A program made the position numbers and the translations under genes. A stretch of DNA of 64,000 nucleotides from Flavobacteriales bacterium. GTDB lineage: Bacteria > Bacteroidota > Bacteroidia > Flavobacteriales_E > Vicingaceae. Below are positions 50,615 to 60,721 of this stretch, piece after piece (the first letter of the stretch is position 1; each line of letters begins with the position of its first letter). The DNA is taken from the NCBI GenBank assembly GCA_020635795.1, contig JACJZD010000001.1:319001-383000 (forward strand). The letters are read 5' to 3'. The notes under the pieces were generated by a model, which searched no databases, was not told the DNA's origin, and worked only from the letters and a program-made list of their open reading frames with translations.

Positions 50615-53239
50615 ATGAAAGAATCAATTAACGTAATCAGTGAAACAGCAAAAAAAGTTGATGAAGTAGCATTAAAAATCGACGAAAATGGAAAAAACAA
50701 GATGAAAACCTATTCATTTGATGAAGCATTGAAAGATGCAACAAATTATTTTAAAGGAGATGAGTTAGCCGCAAATGTGTGGATTAACAAATATGCTTTG
50801 AAAGATTCTGATGGGAACATTTACGAAAGTAACCCTGATCAAATGCATAGACGTTTATCTGCTGAGATTGCGAGAATTGAAACGAAATATCCGAATTCAT
50901 ATTCTGAAGAGGAAATTTATCAAGTGTTAAAAGATTTTAAATACATTGTTCCTCAGGGTGGTCCAATGACGGGTATTGGAAATGATTTCCAAATTGCTTC
51001 TCTTTCAAATTGTTTTGTTATTGGTAGCGACGGTGAGTCTGATTCGTATGGTGGAGTTATGAAAATTGATGAAGAACAGGTTCAATTAATGAAAAGACGT
51101 GGAGGTGTTGGTCATGATTTATCTCACATCCGTCCAAAAGGAAGCCCTGTTAAAAATAGTGCATTAACATCTACAGGTATTGTTCCATTTATGGAAAGAT
51201 ATTCTAATTCTACAAGAGAGGTTGCTCAAGATGGTAGAAGAGGTGCTTTAATGTTATCAGTTTCTATTAAACATCCAGATGCAGAACAATTTATTGATGC
51301 TAAAATGGATGGTACTAAAGTTACTGGTGCAAATGTTTCGGTAAGAATTGACCACGATTTTATGAAATCTGTAAAATCGGGAACTCCATATACCCAACAA
51401 TATCCAATTCATTCAACAGAACCAAAATTCACGAAAGAAGTTGACGCAAAAAAGATTTGGGATAAAATCATTCACAATGCGTGGAAATCGGCTGAGCCAG
51501 GTATCTTGTTTTGGGATACTATTATTAACGAATCTATTCCAGATTGTTATGCCGACTTAGGGTTTAAAACCGTTTCTACAAATCCATGTGGAGAAATTCC
51601 ATTGTGTCCTTATGATAGTTGTCGTTTAATAGCTGTTAACTTATATAGTTATGTAGAAAATGCTTTCACGCCAAGTGCCACATTTAACTATCAAAAATTT
51701 AACAAGCATGTTGGAATGGCTCAACGTATTATGGATGATATTGTTGATTTAGAATTAGAAAAAATAAATAGAATTGTAGAGAAGATTGAAGCTGATCCAG
51801 AAAACATTGAATTGAAAAGAACAGAGTTAACACTTTGGAAAAAAATAAAAACCAAATGTATTCAAGGAAGAAGAACAGGTGTTGGTATTACTGCAGAAGG
51901 AGATATGTTAGCAGCACTAGGTTTTAAATATGGTACTTCAGAAGCAACAGATTTCTGTGAAGATATTCACAAAAAATTAGCTTTGGCTGCTTACCGTTCT
52001 TCAGTTGATATGGCTAGAGATAGAGGCTCATTCCCTATTTTTGATGCAATACGAGAAGAAAAAAATCCAATGATTAACCGCTTAAGAGAAGAAGATGAGC
52101 AGTTGTATCAAGACATGGTTAAATATGGTAGAAGAAATATTGCGTTGTTAACGATTGCTCCAACAGGAACAACTAGTTTAATGACTCAAACATCTTCAGG
52201 TATTGAACCAGTATTTATGGTTTCTTACAAAAGAAGAAGAAAAGTTAATCCAAACGATAAGCAAGTAAAAGTTGATTTTGTTGACGAAGTAGGTGATTCT
52301 TGGGAAGAATACCACGTATTCCACCATCAGTTTATGACTTGGTTAACAGCAAACGGGTACAATGCTGATGAGGTTTCTAAAATGGAAGAAACTCAATTGA
52401 ACGAAATTATCGCAAAATCGCCTTACCACGGAGCAACAGCTAATGATGTGGATTGGGTAGAAAAAGTAAAATTACAAGGTAAAGTTCAAAAATGGATTGA
52501 CCACTCAATAAGTGTAACAGTTAACGTTCCAAACGATTGTACTGAAGAATTAGTAAGTCAGATTTACCAAACAGGATGGGAAAGTGGCTGTAAAGGAATT
52601 ACAGTTTACAGAGATGGTTCTAGAAGTGGTGTATTGATTTCTAATGATAAAAAAGAAGATAAAAAAGATGAGAATATTTATACATTTTCTGAAACAAATG
52701 CGCCTAAGAGACCGGATAAATTAGAAGCAGAAATTATTCAGTTCAACAACGAAAGTGAAAAATGGATAGCTGTAATTGGTTTGTTAGATGGAAGACCTTA
52801 TGAAATATTTACAGGTGCTGCTAAAGAGTCATTCTCAATTTTATCTCATGTACAAAAAGGTTGGGTAATTAAAGAAAAAGCAGAAGACGGTAAAACGCGT
52901 TACGATTTCCAATACGAAGATAGTCATGGTTACAAAACTACTATCGAAGGTTTATCAAGAACATTTAACCAAGAATATTGGAATTATGCTAAATTGATTT
53001 CGGGAGTATTAAGACACGGTATGCCCTTGAGCTTTGTGGTTGACATGGTAGATAACTTACATTTAAGTGATGAAACCTTAAATACTTGGAAAAAAGGTGT
53101 GGTACGCTCGTTAAAGAAATTTATTCCAGACGGAACGAAACCAGCTGAAAATGTTTGCCCAAGTTGTAAAGAACCATCGTTAGTTTACGAAGAAGGTTGT
53201 TTAAACTGCAAAAGCTGTGGACACTCAAAATGCGGTTAA
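50615..53239 (+). CDS. nrdJ: Adenosylcobalamin-dependent (class II) ribonucleotide reductase
   Basis: Makes deoxyribonucleotides with a B12 radical and no oxygen requirement, 874 residues. Seen: LSNCFVIGSDGESDSYGG near 129-146, KRRGGVGHDLSHIRPKG near 164-180, the active-site cysteine in STNPCGEIPLCPYDSCRL near 326-343, APTGTTSLMTQTSSGIEP near 515-532 and a C-terminal zinc-ribbon/redox tail with CPSC, CLNC and CGHSKC. Start at 50615; M29 (KTYSFDEALKDA) is an alternative that drops a weak leader. Oxygen independence suits growth by denitrification. Confidence 0.93.
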   Translation: MKESINVISETAKKVDEVALKIDENGKNKMKTYSFDEALKDATNYFKGDELAANVWINKYALKDSDGNIYESNPDQMHRRLSAEIARIETKYPNSYSEEEIYQVLKDFKYIVPQGGPMTGIGNDFQIASLSNCFVIGSDGESDSYGGVMKIDEEQVQLMKRRGGVGHDLSHIRPKGSPVKNSALTSTGIVPFMERYSNSTREVAQDGRRGALMLSVSIKHPDAEQFIDAKMDGTKVTGANVSVRIDHDFMKSVKSGTPYTQQYPIHSTEPKFTKEVDAKKIWDKIIHNAWKSAEPGILFWDTIINESIPDCYADLGFKTVSTNPCGEIPLCPYDSCRLIAVNLYSYVENAFTPSATFNYQKFNKHVGMAQRIMDDIVDLELEKINRIVEKIEADPENIELKRTELTLWKKIKTKCIQGRRTGVGITAEGDMLAALGFKYGTSEATDFCEDIHKKLALAAYRSSVDMARDRGSFPIFDAIREEKNPMINRLREEDEQLYQDMVKYGRRNIALLTIAPTGTTSLMTQTSSGIEPVFMVSYKRRRKVNPNDKQVKVDFVDEVGDSWEEYHVFHHQFMTWLTANGYNADEVSKMEETQLNEIIAKSPYHGATANDVDWVEKVKLQGKVQKWIDHSISVTVNVPNDCTEELVSQIYQTGWESGCKGITVYRDGSRSGVLISNDKKEDKKDENIYTFSETNAPKRPDKLEAEIIQFNNESEKWIAVIGLLDGRPYEIFTGAAKESFSILSHVQKGWVIKEKAEDGKTRYDFQYEDSHGYKTTIEGLSRTFNQEYWNYAKLISGVLRHGMPLSFVVDMVDNLHLSDETLNTWKKGVVRSLKKFIPDGTKPAENVCPSCKEPSLVYEEGCLNCKSCGHSKCG

Positions 53240-53262
53240 TAATTTGATTATACAAAGTGCGT

Positions 53263-53297
53263 AAAAAAATCCCCTCAATTTATTGAGGGGATTTTTT
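53263..53297 (+). terminator. nrdJ terminator
   Basis: Stem ATCCCCTCAAT / ATTGAGGGGAT with a two-base loop region, preceded by a run of A and followed by six T. Confidence 0.9.
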
Positions 53298-53328
53298 ATG
53301 TCTAATTATGAATTTGTAATTTCGAAAG

Positions 53329-54294
53329 ATGATTAATTTGGAAGAGAAGCATGTAATAAATTTAATAGAAAATTTCTATGGATTAAAGATAAATCAATCG
53401 CAAGTTATCTTGCTATCTAGTAGTTTTGCTAAATCATATAAGATTATTAATCCCATCGCTACCATTGTAGTTAAAGTATTTAGTGAAGAATATAAAACTA
53501 AGAAGGATGCATTATCTGAACTGAAATTATTGCTGGAGTTGTCAAGTAATAATGTAAAGGTTATAATACCTAAAAGTGGGGTAAATAGAGATTTTATCTT
53601 GGAGTTAAATCAAATTCAAAACGGATATTTTGCAATAGCGTATGAATATTTTGAAGGGGAGGTAATACCTAAATTAAATAAAGTTCAGAGTTTTAACTTA
53701 GGAGTAAATTTAGCTAATTTTCATAAATTTTCAATAAATCCTAATTTAGAATTAGATAAGACAGAATATACTATAGGTTATTTGTTTGATGATTCATATA
53801 AATTAATTAGACCATTCTTAGGGGACAGTCAGAAAGAATATTTGAATAAATTGAGAGACAAAATTCAACTTCAGTTAGAGTTAATTAATTTGGAGATAAA
53901 TAATGAGAATTATGGAATTTGTCATGGTGACTATATTTCAAGGAATTCTTTATGGAAAAATGAAAAAGAATGTTTGACAATTGATTTTGAATTCGTGTCA
54001 CGTGGCTATAGAGCTTATGATATGTCTCATTTTAAATGGGAATTGGTGTACTGTAAATACGAAAAAACATATACCGATAATATATGGGAAGAATTTCTTA
54101 AAGGATATAATTCGATAAGGGTAATCCAAGATAATGAGAATAAAATGATAAATATATCAATGTTGTTGTACCATATATTTATGGCTGGAGAAAGAGTGAA
54201 ATTATCAAAAGTTCTAGGAGAACATCTTCTAGCAAAACAATTTTGGGACAGATGTATGGAGTTTCTCTATGAAAATGAAAAAGATATTTTATAA
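53329..54294 (+). CDS. Aminoglycoside phosphotransferase-fold kinase
   Basis: Protein of 321 residues with the small-molecule kinase fold (APH/choline/homoserine kinase II). ATP-binding lysine in IATIVVKVFSEEY near 45-57, catalytic loop ICHGDYISRNSLW near 198-210 (H, D and N of HxDxxxxN), and metal-binding IDFEFVSRGYRAYDMSH near 219-235. The DFE motif replaces the more common DFD/DWE. Substrate unknown; no resistance role should be assumed. The gene is AT-richer than its neighbours and converges, overlapping by 6 bases, with the next one. Confidence 0.75.
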   Translation: MINLEEKHVINLIENFYGLKINQSQVILLSSSFAKSYKIINPIATIVVKVFSEEYKTKKDALSELKLLLELSSNNVKVIIPKSGVNRDFILELNQIQNGYFAIAYEYFEGEVIPKLNKVQSFNLGVNLANFHKFSINPNLELDKTEYTIGYLFDDSYKLIRPFLGDSQKEYLNKLRDKIQLQLELINLEINNENYGICHGDYISRNSLWKNEKECLTIDFEFVSRGYRAYDMSHFKWELVYCKYEKTYTDNIWEEFLKGYNSIRVIQDNENKMINISMLLYHIFMAGERVKLSKVLGEHLLAKQFWDRCMEFLYENEKDIL

Positions 54295-54741
54295 AGAAGC
54301 TAAAGGAAGTGTTGTAGTAGCAGGTGATTTAATATGAGCGGGACCCAAAATTTCACCTTTGAAAAAAATCGCGTGATTTTTAGAATTGATGCTCAAGTTA
54401 TATTTGTGAGCTTGATTTTTTATTGGTTTGTAGTGTTCTATTTTACCAATAACATTGTGATTATATAAAACCACAATTCGTTGGTTGCCTATTGAAGAAG
54501 GAATTTCATTGATTTCTTTTCCATTTTCATAAATAAGAATGGTCGATTTATCTTCTTTCGATTCCCAAATAACTTGCAATTGATTTTTGTTTATTTCTGA
54601 ATTTACAAGCAACTCTAATGAGTTTCCATAAACAAAATGTTGAATTTCGGTAATTATATTATCGCCTTTATTTAAGCCAGGATGTAAAACAAAAATGGCA
54701 GAAATGCTAGAGTACAATAATATGTTTTTGATAAAATTCAT
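54289..54741 (-). CDS. Small secreted protein of unknown function
   Basis: Protein of 150 residues with a hydrophobic leader (about 1-21). A motif YGNSLELLVNSEINKNQLQVIWESKEDKSTI lies in the middle (broken here only by charge), followed by INEIPSSIGNQRIVVLYNHNV. It has no cysteine and no named domain. It is on the same strand as the sigma/anti-sigma pair but 57 bases downstream, so possibly their target or third member. Confidence 0.55.
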   Translation of the reverse strand: MNFIKNILLYSSISAIFVLHPGLNKGDNIITEIQHFVYGNSLELLVNSEINKNQLQVIWESKEDKSTILIYENGKEINEIPSSIGNQRIVVLYNHNVIGKIEHYKPIKNQAHKYNLSINSKNHAIFFKGEILGPAHIKSPATTTLPLASL

Positions 54742-54798
54742 TTTTTCAATCGGTTTACAATATTAACACGATTAAGTGGTATAAAAGGTTGGTTGAGG

Positions 54799-56265
54799 TT
54801 AATTCTTTTTTAAGAAAATATATTTTATACCAATATTAAACTCAATAGAGAATGTTCTGGCTGATTGGTAAAGGTTATTGCCATCAGTAATATTTAATAA
54901 ACCTTGACGATATTTTATACCTGGAGTTAGCATAATTTGTTTGGTAAGGTAACGGTCTTGTTCAATTCCTAAAACAATCCCAGCATCTAAGTTATTAAAC
55001 TGATTTGCAACATCGTTGGTTTTACCATTCGAAATAACTTCTGCAGAAGTCAAGTAACCAGCATAAATTCCACCCATTAAATTGGTAGAATATTTTTTAT
55101 TGTCGAACGTAGATTTGTTGTTCATTCTTTTTGCCATTACATCAATTGTGGTATAGGTAAGATTTAAATTTTCTGAAAAAGCAAGGTCGTTAAAATTGTA
55201 TTTTCTATTATAACCCGAAGTAGATATAAAATTAACATTGGTTTCTAAATTGAGTTTGTCCGACAAAATAAAACCAACGGTACCACCTACATTGTATCCA
55301 AAATCTAAATAGTGTAGTTGTTTAATAATGGCATTATCCGTTCTAACTTTTGTAAATAAATCTTGTTTTTTAAATGCAGCATTTAAACCCATATAAAAAC
55401 GTCGTGCATACATTCCAAAAACAAAGTGAGAAGAAAAACGCTTGTCGTTAAAAATAATTTTGTTTTTTTCTTTTTTCACTAAAAACTCTTTAGCTTCTAA
55501 TGTTCTGGTGTTGAAATCAATTTCTTGTAATTCGGTTAACGCCAATTCTTGTTCTTGGTGTTCTAAATAAATACTACCCACTTGTTTCGAACTATATTTC
55601 TCCATTTTTACAGCAGCATAAAGTGGTGTTTCTTTGTTGTTTGAAGTAGTATTTGATGATGCTTGAATATTACTGTTTCGTTGGTTGTTTAGAATAGTAG
55701 ATACAGTAGTTGCTAGATTACTTTCTGTTGATACAGTTTCATCAGGTTTTGTATTTTCTGCTTTTTTGATTGTTGCATTATCAAATTCCACTAACCCGCC
55801 AGTTGATTTTTTTGATGATTTATTAGATTGACTATCGTTATTTCCAGAAATTAGGTTTGTTGACATTGCTGTCGTTGCTGATTTTTTATTTTCATCAATT
55901 TTATTGTTGATGGTGTTATATGTTAAATAACTACCAAAAAATAAAATAATTAGTGCCGATAGTCTTAAACCAAAATTTCTCCACCAAATCATTCTATCGT
56001 ATCTGTTTAAAGAAGATAGAACTCTAGTCCAAACATTTTCAACATCAAGTTTTGTAGAGAGCTTATTCCAAACCTGTTGGTCGGGTGTAGCATTATAATT
56101 TGCAGCTTCATTTTTATACCAGCCTTCAATATTTTCTTCGGTTAAAGGAGTTTCGGTTTTATCTAATTTATTGGCAATAGCATCCCAACCCTTGTTGTTA
56201 GGGTTAACTTGGTAGTTCGACAGTTCTTCTTTATACCAATCTTCTATGTTGTTATCATCAATCAT
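54799..56265 (-). CDS. Membrane protein paired with ECF sigma factor (anti-sigma/porin-like)
   Basis: Protein of 488 residues. The cytoplasmic N-terminus has two copies of one 29-residue motif (residues 7-35 and 46-74; both start IExWYKxE, contain NY, P and W, and end KLD). One membrane helix lies at about 102-120. A low-complexity Ser/Asn/Thr region (125-240) follows, then a C-terminal region (about 290-488) of alternating strands like a small outer-membrane beta-barrel. ATGA overlap with the sigma gene suggests a regulatory partner. The beta-barrel-like end on an inner-membrane protein is odd. Confidence 0.65.
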   Translation of the reverse strand: MIDDNNIEDWYKEELSNYQVNPNNKGWDAIANKLDKTETPLTEENIEGWYKNEAANYNATPDQQVWNKLSTKLDVENVWTRVLSSLNRYDRMIWWRNFGLRLSALIILFFGSYLTYNTINNKIDENKKSATTAMSTNLISGNNDSQSNKSSKKSTGGLVEFDNATIKKAENTKPDETVSTESNLATTVSTILNNQRNSNIQASSNTTSNNKETPLYAAVKMEKYSSKQVGSIYLEHQEQELALTELQEIDFNTRTLEAKEFLVKKEKNKIIFNDKRFSSHFVFGMYARRFYMGLNAAFKKQDLFTKVRTDNAIIKQLHYLDFGYNVGGTVGFILSDKLNLETNVNFISTSGYNRKYNFNDLAFSENLNLTYTTIDVMAKRMNNKSTFDNKKYSTNLMGGIYAGYLTSAEVISNGKTNDVANQFNNLDAGIVLGIEQDRYLTKQIMLTPGIKYRQGLLNITDGNNLYQSARTFSIEFNIGIKYIFLKKN

Positions 56266-56792
56266 CTAACATAGTATTTGTTAACCAATTCTTTCAGTAC
56301 ACTTTTTGCTTTAGAGAGTTGCGATTTTGATGTCCCATCACTAATATTCAACATTTCAGCAATTTCATGATGTTTATAGCCTTCAACCACATAAAGGTTA
56401 AAAATAGTTCTTGCACCTGTGGGTAACATGTTTATTAACTCAGCTAAATCGGCAGTTTTATATTGTTCCGAAACATCATCAAAAGAGCCACCAATAAACT
56501 CGTTTTCCTGAAAATCGACATTACTGATTCTATTGGTTTTTCTAAAATGATCAATAGCGGTGTTTACAATAATTCGGCGTATCCACGAAAATAAATTCCA
56601 CTCAACATTGTATTGGTCAAATTTTTTAAACACTTTAAAAAAACCGTCGTGTAAAATATCTTGAGCTAAATCGCGGTCTTTGGTATATGTTAAACACACG
56701 CCAAACAGCCTAGAAGCATACAAATTGTATAACGCCTCTTGGTGTTTACGACTGTTGTTGTAACAACCTTCTATGATTTCTGAAAGCTCCAA
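56262..56792 (-). CDS. ECF-type RNA polymerase sigma factor
   Basis: Sigma-70 family protein of 176 residues: region 2 (LYASRLFGVCLTYTKDRDLAQDILHDGFFKVF near 23-54, then WIRRIIVNTAIDHFRK) and region 4 (LPTGARTIFNLYVVEGYKHHEIAEMLNIS near 119-147, SKSQLSKAKSVLKE). The frame has no ATG before region 2: an in-frame stop lies 24 bases upstream, so the start is TTG at 56792 (or the ATA/ATT just before it). Rare start use may keep levels low. Co-translated with the membrane partner downstream. Confidence 0.88.
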   Translation of the reverse strand: MELSEIIEGCYNNSRKHQEALYNLYASRLFGVCLTYTKDRDLAQDILHDGFFKVFKKFDQYNVEWNLFSWIRRIIVNTAIDHFRKTNRISNVDFQENEFIGGSFDDVSEQYKTADLAELINMLPTGARTIFNLYVVEGYKHHEIAEMLNISDGTSKSQLSKAKSVLKELVNKYYVR

Positions 56793-56874
56793 TATGGAAA
56801 AAAATTTAATCGATTAGTCATAAGACGTTTAAGTTGTGTAAAAGGTTGGTTTGAAATGGAAAGAAGTTTGGAGT

Positions 56875-56935
56875 CGGAAATTTGTATCATTTTCCGCTTC
56901 CATCTTCCTACTTCGGACTTCCGTATTCTTGTTAA
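56875..56935. repeat. Degenerate short tandem repeat
   Basis: On the minus strand a string of GGAAG/CGGAAG words (GGAAGTCCGAAGTAGGAAG and so on). An open frame across it is repeat-driven and not a gene. Confidence 0.6.
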
Positions 56936-56986
56936 TATCATTTTAAAAAAAAGAGTGATATACATGCTTTAATTTTTTGTTCTTTC

Positions 56987-56994
56987 TAACTTTG
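56987..56994 (+). promoter_or_regulatory. -7 element for purL
   Basis: TAACTTTG, an exact TAnnTTTG, 26 bases before the purL ATG. No clear TTG at the -33 position. Confidence 0.5.
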
Positions 56995-57019
56995 CAATTC
57001 TAAAATTACGCCGAATAAA

Positions 57020-60000
57020 ATGATTGTATTTTTTAAAAGTAACTCAAACAAAATTATTGCAGTTCAATTTAATGGTAAATTAAATGAAAACGATTTGCCA
57101 AAGTTGAATTGGTTGTTGGCTGCTACTCAAATTAAAGAAGAAAAGTTAGCAGGTTTTTTTGTTGGTCCACGTAAAGAGATGGTTTCACCTTGGAGTACCA
57201 ATGCTGTTGAAATTACTCAAAACATGGGCATAAACAATATTGTTAGAGTAGAGGAATACAAAGTGGTGGAAGGTAAAAATGCAGCGGTAGACCCTATGTT
57301 GGAAATACTTTACACCGAATTAAATCAAGATTTATTTACTATCAATATTAAGCCTGAAGAGGTATTGTTTATTGATAACATTAAAGCATATAGCGATAAA
57401 GAAGGCTTGGCGTTGAGCGATGATGAGGTAGAATATTTAGAGAATGTAGTGAGTAGAATTGGACGAAAACTAACTGATAGTGAGGTGTTTGGATTTTCAC
57501 AAGTGAATTCGGAGCACTGCCGACATAAAATATTTAATGGAACATTTGTAATTGATGGAAAAGAAAAACCATCATCACTATTTAATCTGATTAGAAAAAC
57601 ATCACAACAAAATCCTAATACCATTGTGTCGGCTTACAAAGACAATGTAAGTTTTGTGAAAGGACCAAAAGCTTTGCAGTTTGCTCCAACAACACAAAAT
57701 AAAGCTGATTTTTTTGAAGTAAACGAAATTGATACGGTTCTTTCATTAAAAGCAGAAACACACAATTTTCCCACAACTGTTGAGCCTTTTAATGGTGCCG
57801 CAACAGGTTCTGGTGGAGAAATTAGAGATAGAATGGCTGGTGGGCAAGGAAGTGTTCCTATGGCTGGTACAGCGGTTTATATGACAGCCTACTCACGTTT
57901 AGAAAAAAACAGGGAGTGGGAAAAAGCTATGGCAGAACGTCCTTGGTTATACCAAACTCCTTTAGATATTTTAATCAAAGCTTCAAACGGAGCATCTGAT
58001 TTTGGAAATAAATTCGGACAACCATTAATCAATGGTTCGGTATTGACTTTTGAGCATACCGAAGCAGGTAAAAAATATGGTTACGATAAAGTAATTATGC
58101 AAGCCGGAGGTATTGGTTATGGAAAATTAACCGATGCTCAAAAACACTTACCAAAAAAAGGAGATAAAATTGTTGTTTTAGGTGGCGATAATTATAGAAT
58201 CGGAATGGGTGGTAGTGCAGTTTCTTCTGTGGCTACTGGAGAGTTCAGCAATTCAATTGAATTAAATGCTATACAACGTTCAAATCCTGAAATGCAAAAA
58301 AGAGTTTGTAATGTTATTCGTGCTTTCTCTGAATCGACAAATAACCCAATTATTTCTATTCATGATCATGGAGCTGGAGGTCATTTAAATTGTTTGTCGG
58401 AATTGGTGGAAGCTACTGGTGGAATTATCAATTTAAGAAAATTGCCTGTTGGAGATGCTACGCTTTCTGCGAAAGAAATAGTTGGTAACGAGTCGCAAGA
58501 ACGAATGGGATTGGTAATTGAAGAAAAAGACTTGACATTGATGCAAGAAATTGCAGATAGAGAACGAGCGCCAATGTATGTGGTTGGTGATATTACTGGC
58601 GACCATAAATTTACGTTTGAGGATAAAGAAACAGGTCAAAATCCTATCGATTTAAAAATTGAGGACATGTTTGGTAAGCCACCAAAAACGGTTATTACTG
58701 ATACTACCAATAAAACAAAATACCAAGAGGTTGATTACGACACCAACAAAATTAAAGAGTACTTAAACCAAGTGCTGCAATTGGAATCTGTGGCTTGTAA
58801 AGATTGGTTAACCAATAAAGTAGACCGTTCGGTTACGGGTAAAGTGGCAAAGCAACAAACTGTTGGAGAAATTCAAGTGCCATTAAATAATTTAGGTGCT
58901 GTAGCTTTAGATTATACAGGAAAATCTGGAATTGCAACGGCTCTTGGTCATGCACCAATAGCTTCTTTAATTAATCCGGTAAACGGAAGTAAATTGGCTA
59001 TTGCAGAAGCATTAACAAACCTTATTTGGGCGCCAATGCCAAACGGAATAAAATCTGTTTCGTTGAGTGCCAATTGGATGTGGCCGTGTAAAAACCCAGG
59101 TGAAGATGCACGATTGTATGAGGCGGTAGAATCGGTAAGTACATTTGCTTGCGATTTAGGGTTAAATATTCCAACAGGAAAAGATTCTTTATCGATGGTA
59201 CAAAAGTACAAAGATGATAAAGTGTATGCTCCGGGTACGGTTATCATTACTGCTTCTGGTGAAGTAACTGATATCAAGAAAATTGTTGAACCTTTGTTGG
59301 TGGTAAATGAAGAAACTTCGTTGATTTATATCGATTTTTCTGAAGATAAATTCCAATTAGGAGGTTCTGCATTTGCTCAGGTAGTAAATAAAATTGGAAC
59401 TACCGCTCCAAACATTAACGACCATAATTATTTTGCAAGAGCTTTCGATACTGTACAGCAACTGATAAAAGATGGAAAAGTTTTGGCGGGACACGATATT
59501 TCTTCGGGTGGTTTAATTACTGCTTTATTGGAGATGAATTTTGGTAATACCAGTGGTGGTTTAAATGTAAATTTAGATTCGATTGATGAAGCCGATTTGA
59601 TTAAAATATTGTTTAACGAAAACCCTGCAATATTAATACAGGTAAAAGATAGCGACAAGGTTGTTTCGGAATTAGGCAAAAAAGGAATTCACGCACACAT
59701 TATTGCAAAACCAATTCAAAAACGAGAAATAAACATTAAACATAAAGGAGCTCAATTAAAATTTGATGTTGAAGAGTTAAGAGACACTTGGTTTAAAACA
59801 TCTTATTTGTTGGATAAAAATCAATCGACGGAACATTATGCAGCCGAGCGATTTAAAAATTACAAGGAATATAAATTAAACTATAAATTTCCTCAGCATT
59901 TTAAAGGCAATTTATCTGATTATGGAGTAGGGCATGGTAGAAAAACTAAAACAGGAGCGAAGGCAGCTATTATTAGAGAAAAAGGGGTAAACGGTGATAG

Positions 60001-60706
60001 AGAAATGGCTTACTCCTTGTTTTTGGCTGGTTTTGATGTAAAAGATGTTCACATGACCGATTTAATTTCGGGTAGAGAAGATTTATCGGATGTAAACATG
60101 ATTGTTTTTGTTGGTGGATTTTCTAACTCTGATGTACTGGGTTCTGCAAAAGGTTGGGCAGGAGCATTTTTGTTTAATCCAAAAGCAAAACAAGCCTTAG
60201 ATAATTTTTATGCAAGAAAAGATACCTTGAGTTTAGGAGTTTGTAACGGTTGTCAATTAATGATGGAGTTAGGCTTGGTAAAATCGAAAGGACAAACACA
60301 ACCTATGCACCACAATGTTTCAGGTAAATTTGAATCAACGTTCTTGGGTGTAACGGTACAAGAGAATAAATCCATTTTATTGTCGTCTTTAACAGGAAGT
60401 AGTTTAGGTATTTGGGTAGCACACGGCGAAGGACGATTTATGTTTGAAGGTGAAGAAACCGACTACAACATTGCTTTAACGTATAACTATAACAACTATC
60501 CAGGAAATCCAAATGGTTCTGAATACAACACTGCTGGTATAGTTTCTGATTGTGGACGTCATTTAGCTATGATGCCCCACTTGGAGCGTATTATTTTTCC
60601 TTGGCAAGCACCATTTTATCCAGCTGATAAAAAAATGGAAGAAGTAACCCCTTGGTTTGAAGCATTTGTAAATGCTCGAAAATGGGTGGGAACGGTAAGT
60701 AAATAA
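57020..60706 (+). CDS. purL: Phosphoribosylformylglycinamidine synthase, single-chain
   Basis: Fourth step of purine synthesis (FGAR plus glutamine and ATP to FGAM), 1228 residues in the fused large form. N-terminal PurS-like domain (about 1-135), linker and synthetase halves (DRSVTGKVAKQQTVGE, ETHNFPTTVEPFNGAATGSGGEIRD near 248-272, HDHGAGGHLNCLSEL near 450-464, GHDISSGGLITALLEMNFG near 822-840), then the glutaminase domain from about 985 with the nucleophile in GVCNGCQLMMELG near 1073-1085 and the HGEGRF stretch. Its last 17 codons occur again, diverged, after the next gene. Confidence 0.95.
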   Translation: MIVFFKSNSNKIIAVQFNGKLNENDLPKLNWLLAATQIKEEKLAGFFVGPRKEMVSPWSTNAVEITQNMGINNIVRVEEYKVVEGKNAAVDPMLEILYTELNQDLFTINIKPEEVLFIDNIKAYSDKEGLALSDDEVEYLENVVSRIGRKLTDSEVFGFSQVNSEHCRHKIFNGTFVIDGKEKPSSLFNLIRKTSQQNPNTIVSAYKDNVSFVKGPKALQFAPTTQNKADFFEVNEIDTVLSLKAETHNFPTTVEPFNGAATGSGGEIRDRMAGGQGSVPMAGTAVYMTAYSRLEKNREWEKAMAERPWLYQTPLDILIKASNGASDFGNKFGQPLINGSVLTFEHTEAGKKYGYDKVIMQAGGIGYGKLTDAQKHLPKKGDKIVVLGGDNYRIGMGGSAVSSVATGEFSNSIELNAIQRSNPEMQKRVCNVIRAFSESTNNPIISIHDHGAGGHLNCLSELVEATGGIINLRKLPVGDATLSAKEIVGNESQERMGLVIEEKDLTLMQEIADRERAPMYVVGDITGDHKFTFEDKETGQNPIDLKIEDMFGKPPKTVITDTTNKTKYQEVDYDTNKIKEYLNQVLQLESVACKDWLTNKVDRSVTGKVAKQQTVGEIQVPLNNLGAVALDYTGKSGIATALGHAPIASLINPVNGSKLAIAEALTNLIWAPMPNGIKSVSLSANWMWPCKNPGEDARLYEAVESVSTFACDLGLNIPTGKDSLSMVQKYKDDKVYAPGTVIITASGEVTDIKKIVEPLLVVNEETSLIYIDFSEDKFQLGGSAFAQVVNKIGTTAPNINDHNYFARAFDTVQQLIKDGKVLAGHDISSGGLITALLEMNFGNTSGGLNVNLDSIDEADLIKILFNENPAILIQVKDSDKVVSELGKKGIHAHIIAKPIQKREINIKHKGAQLKFDVEELRDTWFKTSYLLDKNQSTEHYAAERFKNYKEYKLNYKFPQHFKGNLSDYGVGHGRKTKTGAKAAIIREKGVNGDREMAYSLFLAGFDVKDVHMTDLISGREDLSDVNMIVFVGGFSNSDVLGSAKGWAGAFLFNPKAKQALDNFYARKDTLSLGVCNGCQLMMELGLVKSKGQTQPMHHNVSGKFESTFLGVTVQENKSILLSSLTGSSLGIWVAHGEGRFMFEGEETDYNIALTYNYNNYPGNPNGSEYNTAGIVSDCGRHLAMMPHLERIIFPWQAPFYPADKKMEEVTPWFEAFVNARKWVGTVSK

Positions 60707-60721
60707 ACTTGTAAAACTTCA

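Noticed and set aside
53329..54294. Antibiotic-resistance aminoglycoside phosphotransferase
   Set aside because: Only the general kinase fold is visible; nothing ties it to aminoglycosides.
56771..56965. Open frame of 64 codons upstream of the sigma gene
   Set aside because: It is driven by the degenerate GGAAG-type repeat and overlaps the sigma gene start; no protein-like composition.
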